Source: Madurella fahalii
Lineage: Eukaryota; Ascomycota; Sordariomycetes; Sordariales
Assembly: GCA_029876055.1 (NCBI GenBank)
Contig: CM056878.1
Span: 372,001 to 436,000 of the forward strand
Direction: 5' to 3'
DNA length: 64,000 nt
Shown here: piece by piece, positions 9,909 through 21,362 of the stretch
How positions within the stretch are numbered: position 1 is the stretch's first letter
Layout of the letters: each line of letters starts with the position of its first letter
Made by a program: the position numbers and the translations under genes
The notes under the pieces: model-generated
Databases searched by the model: none
The model's input: the letters and a program-made list of their open reading frames with translations, nothing else
What the model was told of the DNA's origin: nothing

Positions 9909-11205
9909 GGCCGGGTGAGACAGAACTAATTGCGCAAACAGGGAGCAAATTACCAGTGAACAGATGAGAAGTAGCATAACGGTAACATGGGCTGATAGCT
10001 CCAAAAGGAGATGAGGCAACGGAAAGTGGCCAGAGGCCCCAATTATCAGTAGTCGGGCTGGAAATGCATCGGGCGGGTTCCTCCCATCCAATCGCGGCGT
10101 TTGGGGTTGTGGAAAATCGGATCTCGAGATGGGCACTCCCCCAGGGCAATCCGACGCCGTGATTCGGCCATGGTGTCCAGAATTAGAAGCCGTAAGGCAG
10201 GGCATTCGCGCATTTGGCTCGGTCGGGGCGTGGGTGGGCGGGCTACGTGTCTCGACATGGCAAGGGCCCTTGGGCTGGTGACGCTTTAGACGACCGGCTT
10301 TGCCTCGTGTCGCGCTGCGACTGCAGATCCGCAGGCGAAGAGAGGTGTGATGGGTTTTTCGAACAGGTCTGACGAATGGCTTCTGAGCGCAACGATTCCC
10401 ATTGGGCGGCAAGCGGGGGAAGATGCAGCAATGCGTGGCAAGTCCACGACTCCCAACGCGGGCCTTGGCCCCGCGCTCCAATTGACCACGGCCAGGAATT
10501 GGCTGCGCATCGCGAATGCAGCAACTGGAGCTGGGTGTTCCGGCCCTGTGGTTCGCTGCCCCGAAATCTCGAGCGGGGTGTGAGCTGGCACCTTGGCAGC
10601 TTCGCCCCGATTGATACCTAACCCAGCACCTCTGTCGCTCTACTCATCGCTTGCGTTGCTCACCTGCAGCCAGGCACAGTGACGGAGTGCCTCGGTCAAG
10701 GTTCCCTGGCGGAATCTGGGGGGCCTCCAGCTCCTTGGTTATTTGTTCCAGCTAATCTGGCTTCCTGACGCAGGAGGGCATGCGACCTGTCCAACGGCCA
10801 TTCGACGGCAGCGTGGGCCACGGCTCCCATGGTATGCTTGTTCCCAATCAACACTACTCTATGACCATGCGCCGTGATTGGGCTGAGTACAGGCCGTCAG
10901 AATGGCCGCCTTTAAAAAGGATGGGGTAGGAGGTACCCGCCGCAGAATAGGTTTTGCGTCCTCGATTCTGGCCTAGGGCGCCGGCACTGAGAATCGCAGC
11001 ATGGCACCAATACCCCCGGGCGCCGGGGGCCCAGCCTCAACGTCACCCCAACCACCAACGGCGCTCCTTCATGACCCTAACCATGTGACCCCGTGTTCTA
11101 CCTATCACTACCACCATGCAAGTTATCCGGTCAGTGCGGCTCTCCATGTCCATCGCTTCGTCTCCCCACCGCCCCATTTGATGTTGACTCGGGACGGCGC
11201 CCCAG
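9909..11205. other. Intergenic, no convincing gene
   Basis: It contains the upstream region of the caspase-CorA gene and GC-rich sequence. The open frames on both strands are short, overlapping and unlike known proteins. Confidence 0.45.
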
Positions 11206-11346
11206 CCTCGACGACGAAGAATCCAGCTCTGGGACTGCTGCTCCTCCACCTGTGCTCGGAGCAGAATCCCAGCCCACATTAACCAGTGCCCGCAGTGCCA
11301 GGAGCAACGATGCTCCAACTGTAGGGTGTACTGGGTCCCGATTTAA
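11206..11346 (+). CDS. Possible last exon of a small zinc-ribbon-like protein
   Basis: After a plausible acceptor (cgccccag at 11205) the frame encodes 46 residues ending at TAA 11344-11346. They include WDCCSSTC, then QCPQCQEQRCSNCRVYW, that is W-x-C-C ... C-x2-C-x4-C-x2-C. Small fungal proteins with exactly this arrangement (a W-C-C start and two CxxC knuckles) are common in Sordariomycetes and are usually spliced. The upstream exon could not be fixed: ATG 11001 or 11114 are candidates, but neither gives a clear donor in phase. Function is unknown; zinc binding is inferred from the cysteines. Confidence 0.35.
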   Translation, partial: PRRRRIQLWDCCSSTCARSRIPAHINQCPQCQEQRCSNCRVYWVPI

Positions 11347-12454
11347 CTTTCTTTTCTTTTTACCGACACTTTTTCCCTTTTGCTTGTTTCCTTCGCCCCG
11401 CTCGATCAGTCGGTCTTTACTGGAACGGAATCGACGTCCCGTAGTCCAGCCTAGCTCCGCTCCTTGGTAAGTGTTGCTCGGCTTCCTGCCACACAATGCG
11501 GCTAACAGACTGGGCCAGGTCGGGGCGTGAAATCCTCGCTCCTCGAAGCATGGAGCTAAGCAGTGATCGGGAACGCGGCGGCTCCGTTGGGAGATGGTCA
11601 TTGGTTTCGAACCGTTGGGGGCTCTGGGACGGATTGCCAAAGACAGGTCGGCACTCTAACACGCTCCTTTAACCTTAATCCCAGGGCCCCCTTCCCCCCA
11701 GACCCCAGCCCTCAGCCCCCAACCGCCGGACGGTCGGGTATTGGGGGAGGGGAGCAGAGTACCTGGATGTGTTGGCTACGACTCGAGGCTTGCGCCTGGC
11801 GGTGGGTTTTCACTGCGGGGTCAGTTACGCTGGCTCCGCTTCCGAGCCGCCTGGCAAGTCTCGTCAAGTCTACCACAACTAATCGGTACTTGATCCATTC
11901 TTTATCATTCATGGAAGGGCTACAAAGTTACCTAGTAGGGGAAGGGCGGGTTCTCTGTCATGACGCCCCTCCTCCCCGGGACATTTGCCCCGCGGTGAGG
12001 GCAATACGGCTTGGGATGACATGGTTGCCATCATGATTGAACGGTTACGTGATGTTGTCAGGTTGGGTGCCTACAAGTTTAGTCTCAGGTGTTCAGACTT
12101 GTTAAGCGTGAGGTTCCGCTTGTACCTATTAGCCCGCTTCTGTAGATCCACTTCAACCACCCAATCAAATCATATGGACAAAACTCACGCTTGGTTGGTC
12201 TGAGGCCGTTGCGAACAAAATTGGCTGTCATGTCACAGCGAAATAATTACAAAATATTTTGGTAAGGTAGGTGATAATGATGCAGTCTGATAGTTCTTTT
12301 ACAGCCTTTCTAGTGGTAGTAGTGAAATGGCGCAGATACACACATCTACACCTACATACTTATCGGGTAGCGGGAATCTATCCATCAAGAGCTAATTATC
12401 ATTTCACGGCGCTCGGCAGCTCTGACCCCAAAAGCTATTGCAAGAGCCCATATT
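11347..12454. other. Intergenic with a transposon-like remnant at its right end
   Basis: No gene is visible. The segment near 12323-12359 matches a piece of the pogo-like relic at 42.6 kb (separate entry). Confidence 0.4.
12323..12359 (+). repeat. Dispersed repeat fragment, copy 1
   Basis: 37 bases match 42607-42643 at 32 positions in direct orientation. Four of the five differences are transitions. Copy 2 lies inside the pogo-like relic, so this is probably a second, older fragment of that element. Confidence 0.5.
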
Positions 12455-13752
12455 CTAACCAGGGCCCTCTGCAGCCCGTTTAATCGATCTCCAGACATCG
12501 TCGAAGCGTGGGTCACGTCTCCCAAACTTGCACATTGTTATGTGCGTGCCGCCAATCATTGCATGATCCTCATTCGGCAGTCCCATCACCGCGGACATTT
12601 TCTGGACGATCTGAGCGTTTTATTAGCACGAACGCTTCCCCCGCTAAGACCAGCGCAATAGAGTGGGGGAGTTCAAAGAATGTACCAGTCTTCTTAGGAC
12701 GCGGTCGACGTGCTCTTCGTAGTAGCTGACAATAGCGTACTTGGAGGCCAGAGGGACGAAATCCTCGGATATCTTAAGCAGGTCGAGCGAGTTGGGCTCC
12801 AGCACCCTTACGAACTCGGACGGCGGCTGGCAGCGCACAGTCGATGCGATGTCCGAGAGCAGATAGAGCCACTTGGTCTCTTCTGTGCCTCGATGAGGTG
12901 TTCCAAAAAATACCTGTGTGGGTTACCCATGTTCGGGTCAGCAAAGAAAGAAGAGCCGCCTCGCGTTGACAGGGAAAAGGGGGGGGCGTACGATTCCCTT
13001 GGTGGAGTTGTAAAGGTCGGAAAATCTCCGGTCGTCTTTCGCCAGTTTCAATGCCTACAGGGAACAGGCCGGTCAGGAGATAAGCACTCGAATAACAGTA
13101 CACACGAGGCGAAGAACTTGGCCCGTCTTACCTGCTTAATGATGATTCCTCCCAAGCTGTGTCCAACGAACACAATCGGCCGACTCGCGGCTTTCTGTGA
13201 TTCATTAGCATGCCCAAGGACCTGCGCCTCACGATAAATGGGTTTCACCAACATTATCCACCCGCTTGTTCCTGAGCAAACGTATGAGCTTCCTTGCGTT
13301 TTCACGAACACCGTGTGCAGACATGTTGCCGACATTGGTGGCATCGTATCGGAAAGTCATGATATGCCAGTTTGGGAGTTTCTGGGGCAAGAGATCCCTG
13401 AGCCACATCGTAGCGGCACCCGTCGAGGATATGTGTGTCCAGGACTTCATATAGTCGCCATCCAGACCGTGGACGGCCACAATGCTTTCCGTGTGTGATG
13501 ATTAGTAGAGGCCCAAAGGCTGTGTGCGGCCTGTGCCGGGGTTATATTGGGTACGGCAACTCACTCGACCTGTTCCGTCCCATCGGTTGCAGGCTTATGC
13601 AGGGTACGCAAATCCCCGGCTTCATCTTCCTCAGGTTCCACGGTCCCACTCGTCCCCGACTCCGTAGGCTGCGCTGCCTCAGGCTCCGTAGTCTGTGATG
13701 CCTGAGGCTCCGTAGGCTGCGTTGCCTCAGGTTTCGTAGCCTTGGTTCCCAT
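12455..13752 (-). CDS. SesB-like serine esterase (alpha/beta hydrolase)
   Basis: Six exons (13752-13565, 13484-13262, 13194-13132, 13054-12992, 12913-12686, 12601-12455) splice in phase to 303 residues. The fold shows VAVHGLDGDYMKSWTH with the oxyanion segment, the nucleophile elbow VFVGHSLGG (Ser150), VFFGTPHRG, and the C-terminal LPNED...GGTHITMCKF with the likely catalytic His275. This is the serine esterase type found as N-terminal domain of fungal STAND proteins (SesB) and as stand-alone copies. The first 62 residues are a Pro/Thr/Glu-rich leader with tandem TEPxAxQ units. The substrate is unknown. It is head-to-head with the Cys variant at 14.5 kb and 2.3 kb from the esterase-NACHT gene, suggesting a related local family. 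Confidence 0.85.
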
Positions 13753-14459
13753 TGTGAACAAACAATATCACAGGAAGGGGAATCAGGGTTGCAAGGTGAT
13801 AACAGTCGGGTTTTGCGTCTTGATTGTGAGGCTTGGAATAACGAGGAGAACGCATGGATGTGCTTGCATTTCTTTTATCTACATTGTCCCGACGCTGATG
13901 GAGGAAGAAGAGTTCTACCCAATAGCTCCGGCAAGGCTGTGACTGGCAGATTGGGTACATTTAGGCTTGTCAGTGCTTGCGGTCGCTAGCAAATAGCTGC
14001 TTTGAATATTAAGACTTGTGTGACACGGAACGCTTAACAATCAGCCATGGATGACGCGTCAAGCGTCGGATGAGCCAGCCACGTACTCATCAATACAGTT
14101 CATCTGCGCTCCGATGGACACGTGCGGTTAGCTGGTGAGTATGCAATATACTTATCCCTACGGCTGTTCGCCACGTTCCGTCAACCAGAGCTAAATATGT
14201 CTGCCCAAAGAGAAGCGCGAGAAGCTCGATACGTATGTTGGGCCAACTGAGGCTGACTCTACGCCCCGAGATCACTTCTGAGGTTTAAGAATGGCTTGGA
14301 TTCCTGTGTGTATGATCTCATTTAAATGGAGTCACGGTTCACCTAGAATACCTTACCCATTTTTCTGAACAGACATTATTCTGGTCAGCCGTATCATCAC
14401 GGTCAGACTTCCACAGCCACTCGAAAGCTTCACCTCGCCCGTGCACGCCATACACAAAG
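13753..14459. other. Shared upstream region of two divergent esterase genes
   Basis: About 700 bases separate the starts of the two esterase-like genes. No RNA, repeat or strong promoter motif stands out. Confidence 0.4.
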
Positions 14460-15854
14460 ATGCCGGGAAATATTGTGCTCGATGTGCTCTACGACCCTTC
14501 CAAAAAGGGACACATTCCAGACCTTGAGTGAGTTGTTTTTGGAGTAGTCTCGTGTTATTTCTTCCGCCTACCAGCGGTAACTATAATGTAGACGCACACT
14601 AACCTACATGTGTTCCGCTTTTCTCTCAGTCTGGTCCTTGTCCACGGCCTGGGGGGCGATGTCATCAACACATGGACACACCAGCCTTCTGGGGTGGCTT
14701 GGCCACGGGATCTGCTACCGACCAGACGCCCGCTGACAAGGGTTCTGGCCTACGGGTACGACGGAGACGTGCACGAGAATGACTCTGTCGCCCGCATCCG
14801 GGACCATGCTCGGACGCTTGTTGCCAGGCTAATGGACGAACGGGACGAAGCCGACCCTGCGAGACCAATCGTCTTTGTGGCGCACTGCCTGGGCGGGCTT
14901 ATTGTCAAGCAGGCAAGTGATTTGTGCCTGGCGTCCTCGGTGATAGGGGAGAGCTCTGCTGACAATTGGTGATGTAGGCCTTGTGTGTTGCCAACAACGA
15001 GACGGAGGAGTACGGCTCTGTTGCTACCGCAACCGCCGGCATTGTGGGTCAACCCCTGATACTGATACACTTCTGTTCCCCTCCGCATCGTCCGCCAGTA
15101 CCCATGACTTTTGGTGAGTAAGTTGACCCTGACTCGTTTCTAGCTGCTCTTTGGGGCACCGAACTTTGGTACGACCAAGAAGCAAATCAGAGCAATTGCA
15201 AATGCATTTGCTGGGCTTGAGCAGACCAAGGGCCCATCAGGCTCTAGGCCACTTGCAGGCCTCGCAGAGGCGATCATCCGAAACTCGGCCGACCTGAAAG
15301 AGATCAGCGAGGATTTCTGTCAGCTCCAGTCTTTGTACGAGATAACCAGCTGGTACGAGACGCGCAAGGTGCCGGGGGCCAAAAGACTCGTCGTCGACCA
15401 GCTCAGCGCCTGCGCCTTGGTCCCAAACCAGACGTGGCTCCATGTCGACGGCGACCACATCAACATGTGCCAGTTTGCGAGTGAAAAGGACGGCACGTTC
15501 AAGGAGGTGTGCAGGAAGATCAAGCAGGCAGTTGATGCTTACAACAAGGCAGATGCTCCCATCGTCAAGGGCGGAACGTGCAAAGATCTGGCTCAGGGAC
15601 AGCAGACACAGATCATGTTAACCGCAAACCAAGACGTGGCCCGGCTTCGGACGGTTAGGTCCTTTACCACAATCACGGTGCTCCAATGCACCAGCGAGAC
15701 CACTGTGGACAACAATCCGGACCAGCTGATCGAGGGCAGGAGCGAAGACGACCCAGGGAACGGAGTACCAGTGGGGGAGCGAGACTTAAAACCCCGGCCC
15801 GAAACCATGCAGGAGAAGCTGTTCGCACTTTTTGGTGGCTTTGGCCGCGCGTGA
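14460..15854 (+). CDS. Esterase-like protein with Cys at the nucleophile position
   Basis: Four exons (14460-14527, 14630-14912, 14978-15043, 15144-15854) give 375 residues. The second intron has a GC donor (cag/gcaagt) and is needed to keep KQ/ALCVANN in phase. The sequence follows the SesB-like pattern: LVLVHGLGGDVINTWTH, WPRDLLP, RPIVFVAHCLGGLIVKQ, LLFGAPNFGTTKK, and VDGDHINMCQF with the likely His. The nucleophile elbow is A-H-C-L-G-G instead of G-H-S-x-G-G, so Ser is replaced by Cys109. The enzyme may use Cys, have another activity, or be an inactive regulator. The last 130 residues are unique and hydrophilic. Confidence 0.83.
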
Positions 15855-16048
15855 ATTCGGTGGCAAATATCTATATCCAGGGTTAAGTTCTGGGGGAAAT
15901 GCTTCTGGTACTGTCAATATGTGCTTTACGCACTGCGGTTACTATCCGAGATTTCGTTCTTTTGTTTACACTCTTCAATCTCTCCTGTTCTTGATGCTAG
16001 TTGAGCTTTCCAGTGACCACTACCCATCCTGTATTTGTTTGTTAGATA

Positions 16049-19000
16049 TCACACTCTTCCAGAGAAAAAGACAGCCACCATGTTGGAGTTTGATCTTGGC
16101 TTACCTAGTTCAATTGCCTTTTGGCGCACCCGAGCCCAGTATCCCATAGGCTCGGTTTTCCCGGGTTTAGTTTCTGCATCCTCGCACAAATTCCCGGAAT
16201 CTTCATGCTGGTTCTCGTCGACGGCTTCCGCGCCGTGGAGTTCGTCATATTCACTTTCGACCTCACCCTCGACTCCACCATCGACTCCACCGTCGACTCC
16301 ACCGTCGATTCCACCCTCGACTTCACCCTCATATTCCTCGTCATCCTCCTCTTCTTCTTCATATTCCTCGTATTCTTCGTCATCCTCCTCTTCTCCTCCA
16401 TATTCCTCAACTTCCTCAACTTCCTCAACTTCCTCAACTTCCTCAACTTCCTCAACTTCCTCAACTTCCTCAACTTCCTCAACTTCCTCAACTTCCTCGG
16501 CTTCCTCAACTTCCTTAGCTTCCTCGGCTTCCTCAACTTCCTCGACTTCCTCAACTTCCTCGACTTCCTCAGCTTCCTCGGCTTCCTCAGCTTCCTCAGC
16601 TAACTCCACCTTCAGCAGCTCCTCTTCATCTTGGCTCTCATCGTCTAGCTCAACCCCCGACAACCATCCATCGACCTGCTCAACCCCAAACGGCGTGGAC
16701 TCCGCTTTGAGCGATACCTCGTCGGCCCTGCTCTTCTCATCCAAGTCTTGGCGCGAGCCCCCAGCCTGGTTTTCACTGGCTAGTTCCCCGTCGGAAAAAC
16801 TTCCCCAAGCTTGATACTCTCCTGCAGAGTCCTTAGCGAGCGATTCGTCACCGGATCGATCCTCATCCGCAGACTTGTCCGTGGATGACTTACGGGCGGG
16901 AGATGTACTAGCTGTGGGCGTGTCTTTTCCCGCTGATTTGTTCCCGGGCGTGCTCTCCTCGGGCGGTGCTGCATGGAGAGGTGGCGCATTGGAACTCTGA
17001 GGTGCGGTGTCATTGGTTGCAGCAAAGTCTAGATGCCTCTCTGGAGACCCGTGTCTCGATGCTATAAACCCCCCCTCTGCGGGCGGGGTTGAGTCGCCCG
17101 GTCTAGGAACGGTCTCGTGCGGTGCGGCAGCCTGGCTCGAAATCTCGGGTTTGGCGGGTAGACTTGATGGTTGGCTTCCAGGTTGATTGGGTGATTGGGG
17201 TGTCTCCGGGGATTTTGCGTCCTCCTGTGGCGGCGGTGACGGCACTGTTTTCGAGACCGCGGCCGGCTCGGCGTCGATGATCTGGTCTGCCGGGCAGTCT
17301 TGGGGATATTCCTTTGTGGGTCCCCGCGTGAGGAACCACCAGACCTCTGTCCAAACAGTAGCCCAAGGTTGTGTGCTGTCTTGCAAACTCTCTCGTCTTT
17401 TCTCGGCTTCTGGGTGGTCCTTGGGCCATGACGGACCGGCGGCCTTAAGGTGCTTATGCCAGTAGCGGACCGCATACCGAAGGAATTCGTTCTTCATGAT
17501 CCGTTTGCGGATTTTGGATTCCCATGCATCCTTCCACCCCGCTTCGCGTCTGGTCCCGCCAGGGTCCTGGAAATGGGGCATCGTTAGGTAAGTGATGCAG
17601 ATGCTTGCGAGGTCCCCGTGGGCGCGCTCTTCTTCCGGGGCCTCACTTGCGGGGTCGCCATGAGAGCGCTTTTCTTTCAAGAATCTCGTCAGATGACTTT
17701 CAACGCTTTTGTGGACGAGCCCCAGACGTCCATCTCGGAACTTGACCAGCTGTCCGCAGTAAAAGTCCACCTTCGCCGCGATGTTATCGGCTAGGAAAGG
17801 CGCGAGGTCCTGTTCGGAAATCGGCTTTCCCGGATTATTCTCCATGGCCAGCCCCACGGCTTGCGCCGTGTTGAATTCTGTCTCCTTCAGCCTGCCCTGC
17901 TGGAAGACGGCCCACAACAGGACTTGCCTAACAAAAGATGTGCCCTTCGTCTTCTCCCCTATTCTTTCTATGATTCGCTCGTAGAGTCCGCCGAGACACC
18001 GTGGCAACGCTGCGGGCTGCTTCTCGTCAACGACAAGGCCGCGACTCAGCTCTTCCACTGCCATAGTCGCCCACAGATAATTTCCCTGAGAACCTTCGAT
18101 AACCGCATTGCAAATCTTGTCCTGAACGTCTTTACTCTTTGGTTTCCTGAACCCCCAAACTCTGTTCATCCCTTCTTTAACTGTCTCTCTGATATCTCCC
18201 TTAGTGTCCTCAGCTGTCACAGTGTACTCGTCAAATTTGGAAGCCTGAGTTGCAGTCTTTGAGTCTTGGCCTTGGGCGACGACGTCGCAGGAGAGGATAA
18301 GGAGTTTGAGGTTTTGAGGGTTGGGGGATTTGTTTTCGAACTGTCTGAGGCAATCAAAAAAGGCGTTGCGGCATTTCTCGCCAACCTCATCGAGCCCGTC
18401 AATGACGATGGTTAGGGGACGGTATGCCGTCACGCCAGCCATGATTTCGGGCCAAAGAGACTTGAGAGATTCTTCCGTCCATATCTCCCGGCTACAGGGT
18501 GCCGAGCCCTCTGCCTTCTTAAATGCTGGGAGCACAAAGTCCTTGATCAGTTGCAAGAGGCTCTTTGTAGGCTTGGTAGGTTCCCCTTCAGCCTTGATGA
18601 GGCCGTCGGTTGGATTGCTGTCGTCTTTGGCGACTGGTTTGGACTCAAGTTGCAAGGCCTGATGCAGTGTTGCGCTCAAGAGAGCCTGGAGATTGCCACG
18701 TGCCGGGGCTGAATTGCTGAGGAAGCAGTGGATTGGCTCGGATTCGCGTGGGATGAGGTCAGTGATGATATGTCTCGCCAAGAAACTCTTACCACAGGCC
18801 GGCGGACCGCGGATCCAGAGTCGCTGCTTGTCAGGTGTGTTGTCGAGCCAGTCTTTGAACTTGGCCCGTTCGGCTATCCAGCCGCAGGTTCCTTCTGTTG
18901 GCTGTTTATCCAAGAAATAGTGATGGAAGTTAGCGGGACACAGGGAGTAAAGCGCTCTCAACGCCTCTTCCACCTGCCGTCGATCTCCGAGAGCGTCTAG

Positions 19001-20250
19001 CAGTGAACCGATGAGACATGTAAGCGAATGGTTCTGAACGTAAGTATGTGCCTTGTGAGTGCAGTGAGAACGAACCTATTTCCTTCGGCTTCGCATCAAT
19101 CAAGTATTTGATCCCTCTCCACACTGGGCTGAACTCACTCAGCTCATTCTTCCTGAACCTGCAGAGTCCGAGGTGGTCGCCGGTGATCATCTCATAGTGC
19201 TCTGTGGGGCCATGCATTCGCCCATGGATCTTGTCTACTAACTGGGGAATTTGGAGCATTTAAAGGGCACAAATCAGTCCGTGAATCCAAGTTGGGGATG
19301 ATTTATACAAAGCCGGGGAATTGACTCACGGGCTTCTTCAGTCCCTTCATTACAGCGCTCTCCAAAAAGGTCACAAACGCCAACTGGTCTCGTAGAGGCG
19401 TGAAGTCCTCGGTCAGTTTGAAAAGCGTTTCGCTGTTCAATTCGAGCTCCTTGAGCATGGTCTTCGTGGGCACGGCATCTTTGACCGGCGCGTCAAACTG
19501 CAACACACGCCTGGCAAAAATGAACCAAGCTGAGCGTTCCATGCCTAGGTGTGGAGTTGCGAAGAACATCTGTTGCTGTTAGCCTTCGGGCACTCTTTTG
19601 CGGGTTGAAACGGCTAATCAAGTTCAGCTAACTCACGACGCCTCTACTGGCCTTCCAGATCGACCGATAACGGTGATGCACTCTGTCTTGGAAACCGGAA
19701 CCCCGCTTGATATCCATTCTGTTACCCGCTGCTACTTTCAGTGCCTAGGAGACCGTGTCAATATGGCCTAGAGGGTCTTCTCGGATATGGGACGATTTAC
19801 TCTCTTGATGATCATCCCACCTAAACTATGGCCAACGAATACGAGTGGTCTCAAAGAAGCGCTCTCGTCATCTTCCCGCTCGTTAGCTAGCTTGCGAAGC
19901 AGGTCATCTGCGTGGTCTCGGAGGCCGGCGCTGCTTGTGGTGCCATTTGGGGTGGTATTGTAATGGAATGACCGGACCCGCAGCCTGTGGTCTTTGATGT
20001 ACTCGGGCAAGAGATCCCTTGGCCAGACGGTGCCGTCGCCGCCTTTCCAAGTCTTCTCATAGTGCCCACCCAGGCCGGCTACCAGGATTACACTGCCGTC
20101 GTGACCGTGGTTAGATAGAAGATTCTCGCGAGATTGGCAACACAGTACCAAAAGGGAAACATGCTCTACGTCCGCCGTCGCGGTGTCCTCCTCGTGAGAG
20201 AATTTTTTTAAGTCTGAGTAGTCCTCATTCTGGAGCTTGTTGGCGCACAT
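16049..20250 (-). CDS. SesB-like esterase-NACHT STAND protein with acidic repeat tail
   Basis: Exons 20250-19801, 19744-19637, 19569-19330, 19241-19076 and 18996-16049 join in phase to 1303 residues. The N-terminal esterase has VAGLGGHYEKTW, RPLVFVGHSLGG (Ser142), MFFATPHLG and a final GDHLGLCRF. The NACHT NTPase follows: FKDWLDNTPDKQRLW, Walker A GPPACGKS (about 385-392), Walker B LTIVIDGLDE (about 515-524) and a helical region to about residue 800. Fungal NLR-type proteins of this layout sense ligands and trigger incompatibility or cell death. Instead of WD40, TPR or ankyrin repeats the C-terminus is disordered: Pro/Ser-rich, then a long VEE/AEE repeat, an EEEDDEEY stretch and GGVD repeats, ending GRV. 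The start ATG 20250 is the least certain point. Confidence 0.85.
16268..16330. repeat. Coding repeat for GGVD units in the NACHT gene
   Basis: Near-identical 12-base units (tcgactccaccg) read as GGVDGGVDGGV on the minus strand. The array is three to four units long, with degenerate copies on its flank. Confidence 0.8.
16402..16602. repeat. 9-bp coding minisatellite for VEE/AEE units
   Basis: Tandem ttcctcaac units and single-base variants (cttcctcgg, cttcctcag). They encode about 22 copies of VEE or AEE in the NACHT gene. Units of nine bases preserve frame, and the perfect central copies suggest recent length changes. Confidence 0.93.
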
Positions 20251-20807
20251 TTTCAAGGCCGTAGTTGGCTGTCTGACGTGTCCGAGATTCCCCGACAGGC
20301 TGGGCGATGCAGCAGTTCGCATTGACGCCTCCAACCAGGTAGGACATGAGGCATTGAGTAATACCGCTAGAGTTGCCCAAGAGCCGCATGCCCACGAACC
20401 AATGGGGTAGACACCTAGATACACTGCGCCAAATTATCTGGGTTGGTGCCCAATCCATCCACATTACCTCGAACCCGAGCCTTATTTCGGCGGCCAGCCG
20501 GCGACGGTTTGCCCCTCCTTCGGCAAACAACTTGCCATCCATTTACTGCCACGCGATCAAGTACGCATCTATATATGCATGCTGGTCTGAAGCCTGGCCC
20601 AGAGTAGACCGAGAGCCGCTTTCCTTGAAGAAGGGCAACAAGGCAAGCTTCTTCCCCTCCCCCAATACGGGCGATCTACCTAGTACGTACCGTACCAGCC
20701 CACATGCGTGGGCTATCAACTGACTCAAGGTCAACGCCAAGCATCCTCCATCAACAATATCTGCCCGAGAGCGGCCAAGGAGAGAGCCACGAGCAGATGT
20801 GGTAGCA
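20251..20807. other. Divergent upstream region of the NACHT and coiled-coil genes
   Basis: About 560 bases between two divergent starts. No separate gene is recognised; a short imperfect ttccccc/tacgtacc-rich stretch lies near 20660-20690. Confidence 0.4.
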
Positions 20808-21362
20808 ATGGACGACCAGTACAGAGATCTCAACCCTCAGGCAGCCCACATCGTTGCCCTCATGGAGCAACTCCGCAAGGCCCTTCGCTTTGCACTTTCC
20901 TTTGACTGGGAGCGGGAATACCGATACGCCGACCTGTGTGAGAAGGTCACGAGGCTCGAAGCAGAGCTCAAAGACAGCGTCCCTTACGCTGATTGGGAAA
21001 CCCCCCCGCCGCTGCCGAGGTCGGCGCTAGACGCGGCTCGCGAGAAGGAGATACTTATGTTGGAGCGTGCGAGATGGGACCTGCGACGAATGGTGGAGGA
21101 CCTGAAATCTCGGCTCAATACCATGGTGGAGAAGCTCGGCGACCTGTGGTCGGAGCACTGGGATTTGATTTACAAATGCGCCGACCTAAGCGAGGAGGTA
21201 TGGAGGCTCAAGATGCACCTACGGAACAGCATCCCCTCGGCCGATGCGGAATCTTTGAGACAGCCTAGGACGGCGCTGGAGATAGCGCTGGAGCACAGGA
21301 TTGGGGAGTTAGAGGCAGCGAGGAAACACCCAAAGGGTAGGGCGCGGTCGAAATCAATGTAA
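20808..21362 (+). CDS. Small coiled-coil protein made of a duplicated unit
   Basis: Single exon, 184 residues from ATG 20808. Heptad-rich throughout. It contains two copies of one unit: YADLCEKVTRLEAELKDS-VPYADWE, then RSALDAAREKEILMLERAR, and CADLSEEVWRLKMHLRNS-IPSADAE, then RTALEIALEHRIGELEAAR. The tail is basic (KGRARSKSM). No signal peptide, membrane segment or known domain. It is divergently placed to the esterase-NACHT gene; a scaffold or partner role is possible but unproven. Short simple-sequence minisatellites follow its stop. Confidence 0.7.
   Translation: MDDQYRDLNPQAAHIVALMEQLRKALRFALSFDWEREYRYADLCEKVTRLEAELKDSVPYADWETPPPLPRSALDAAREKEILMLERARWDLRRMVEDLKSRLNTMVEKLGDLWSEHWDLIYKCADLSEEVWRLKMHLRNSIPSADAESLRQPRTALEIALEHRIGELEAARKHPKGRARSKSM

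Noticed and set aside
16121..16603. Plus-strand frame encoding a long FLNFLNFLNF repeat
   Set aside because: It is the antisense shadow of the VEE minisatellite in the NACHT gene.
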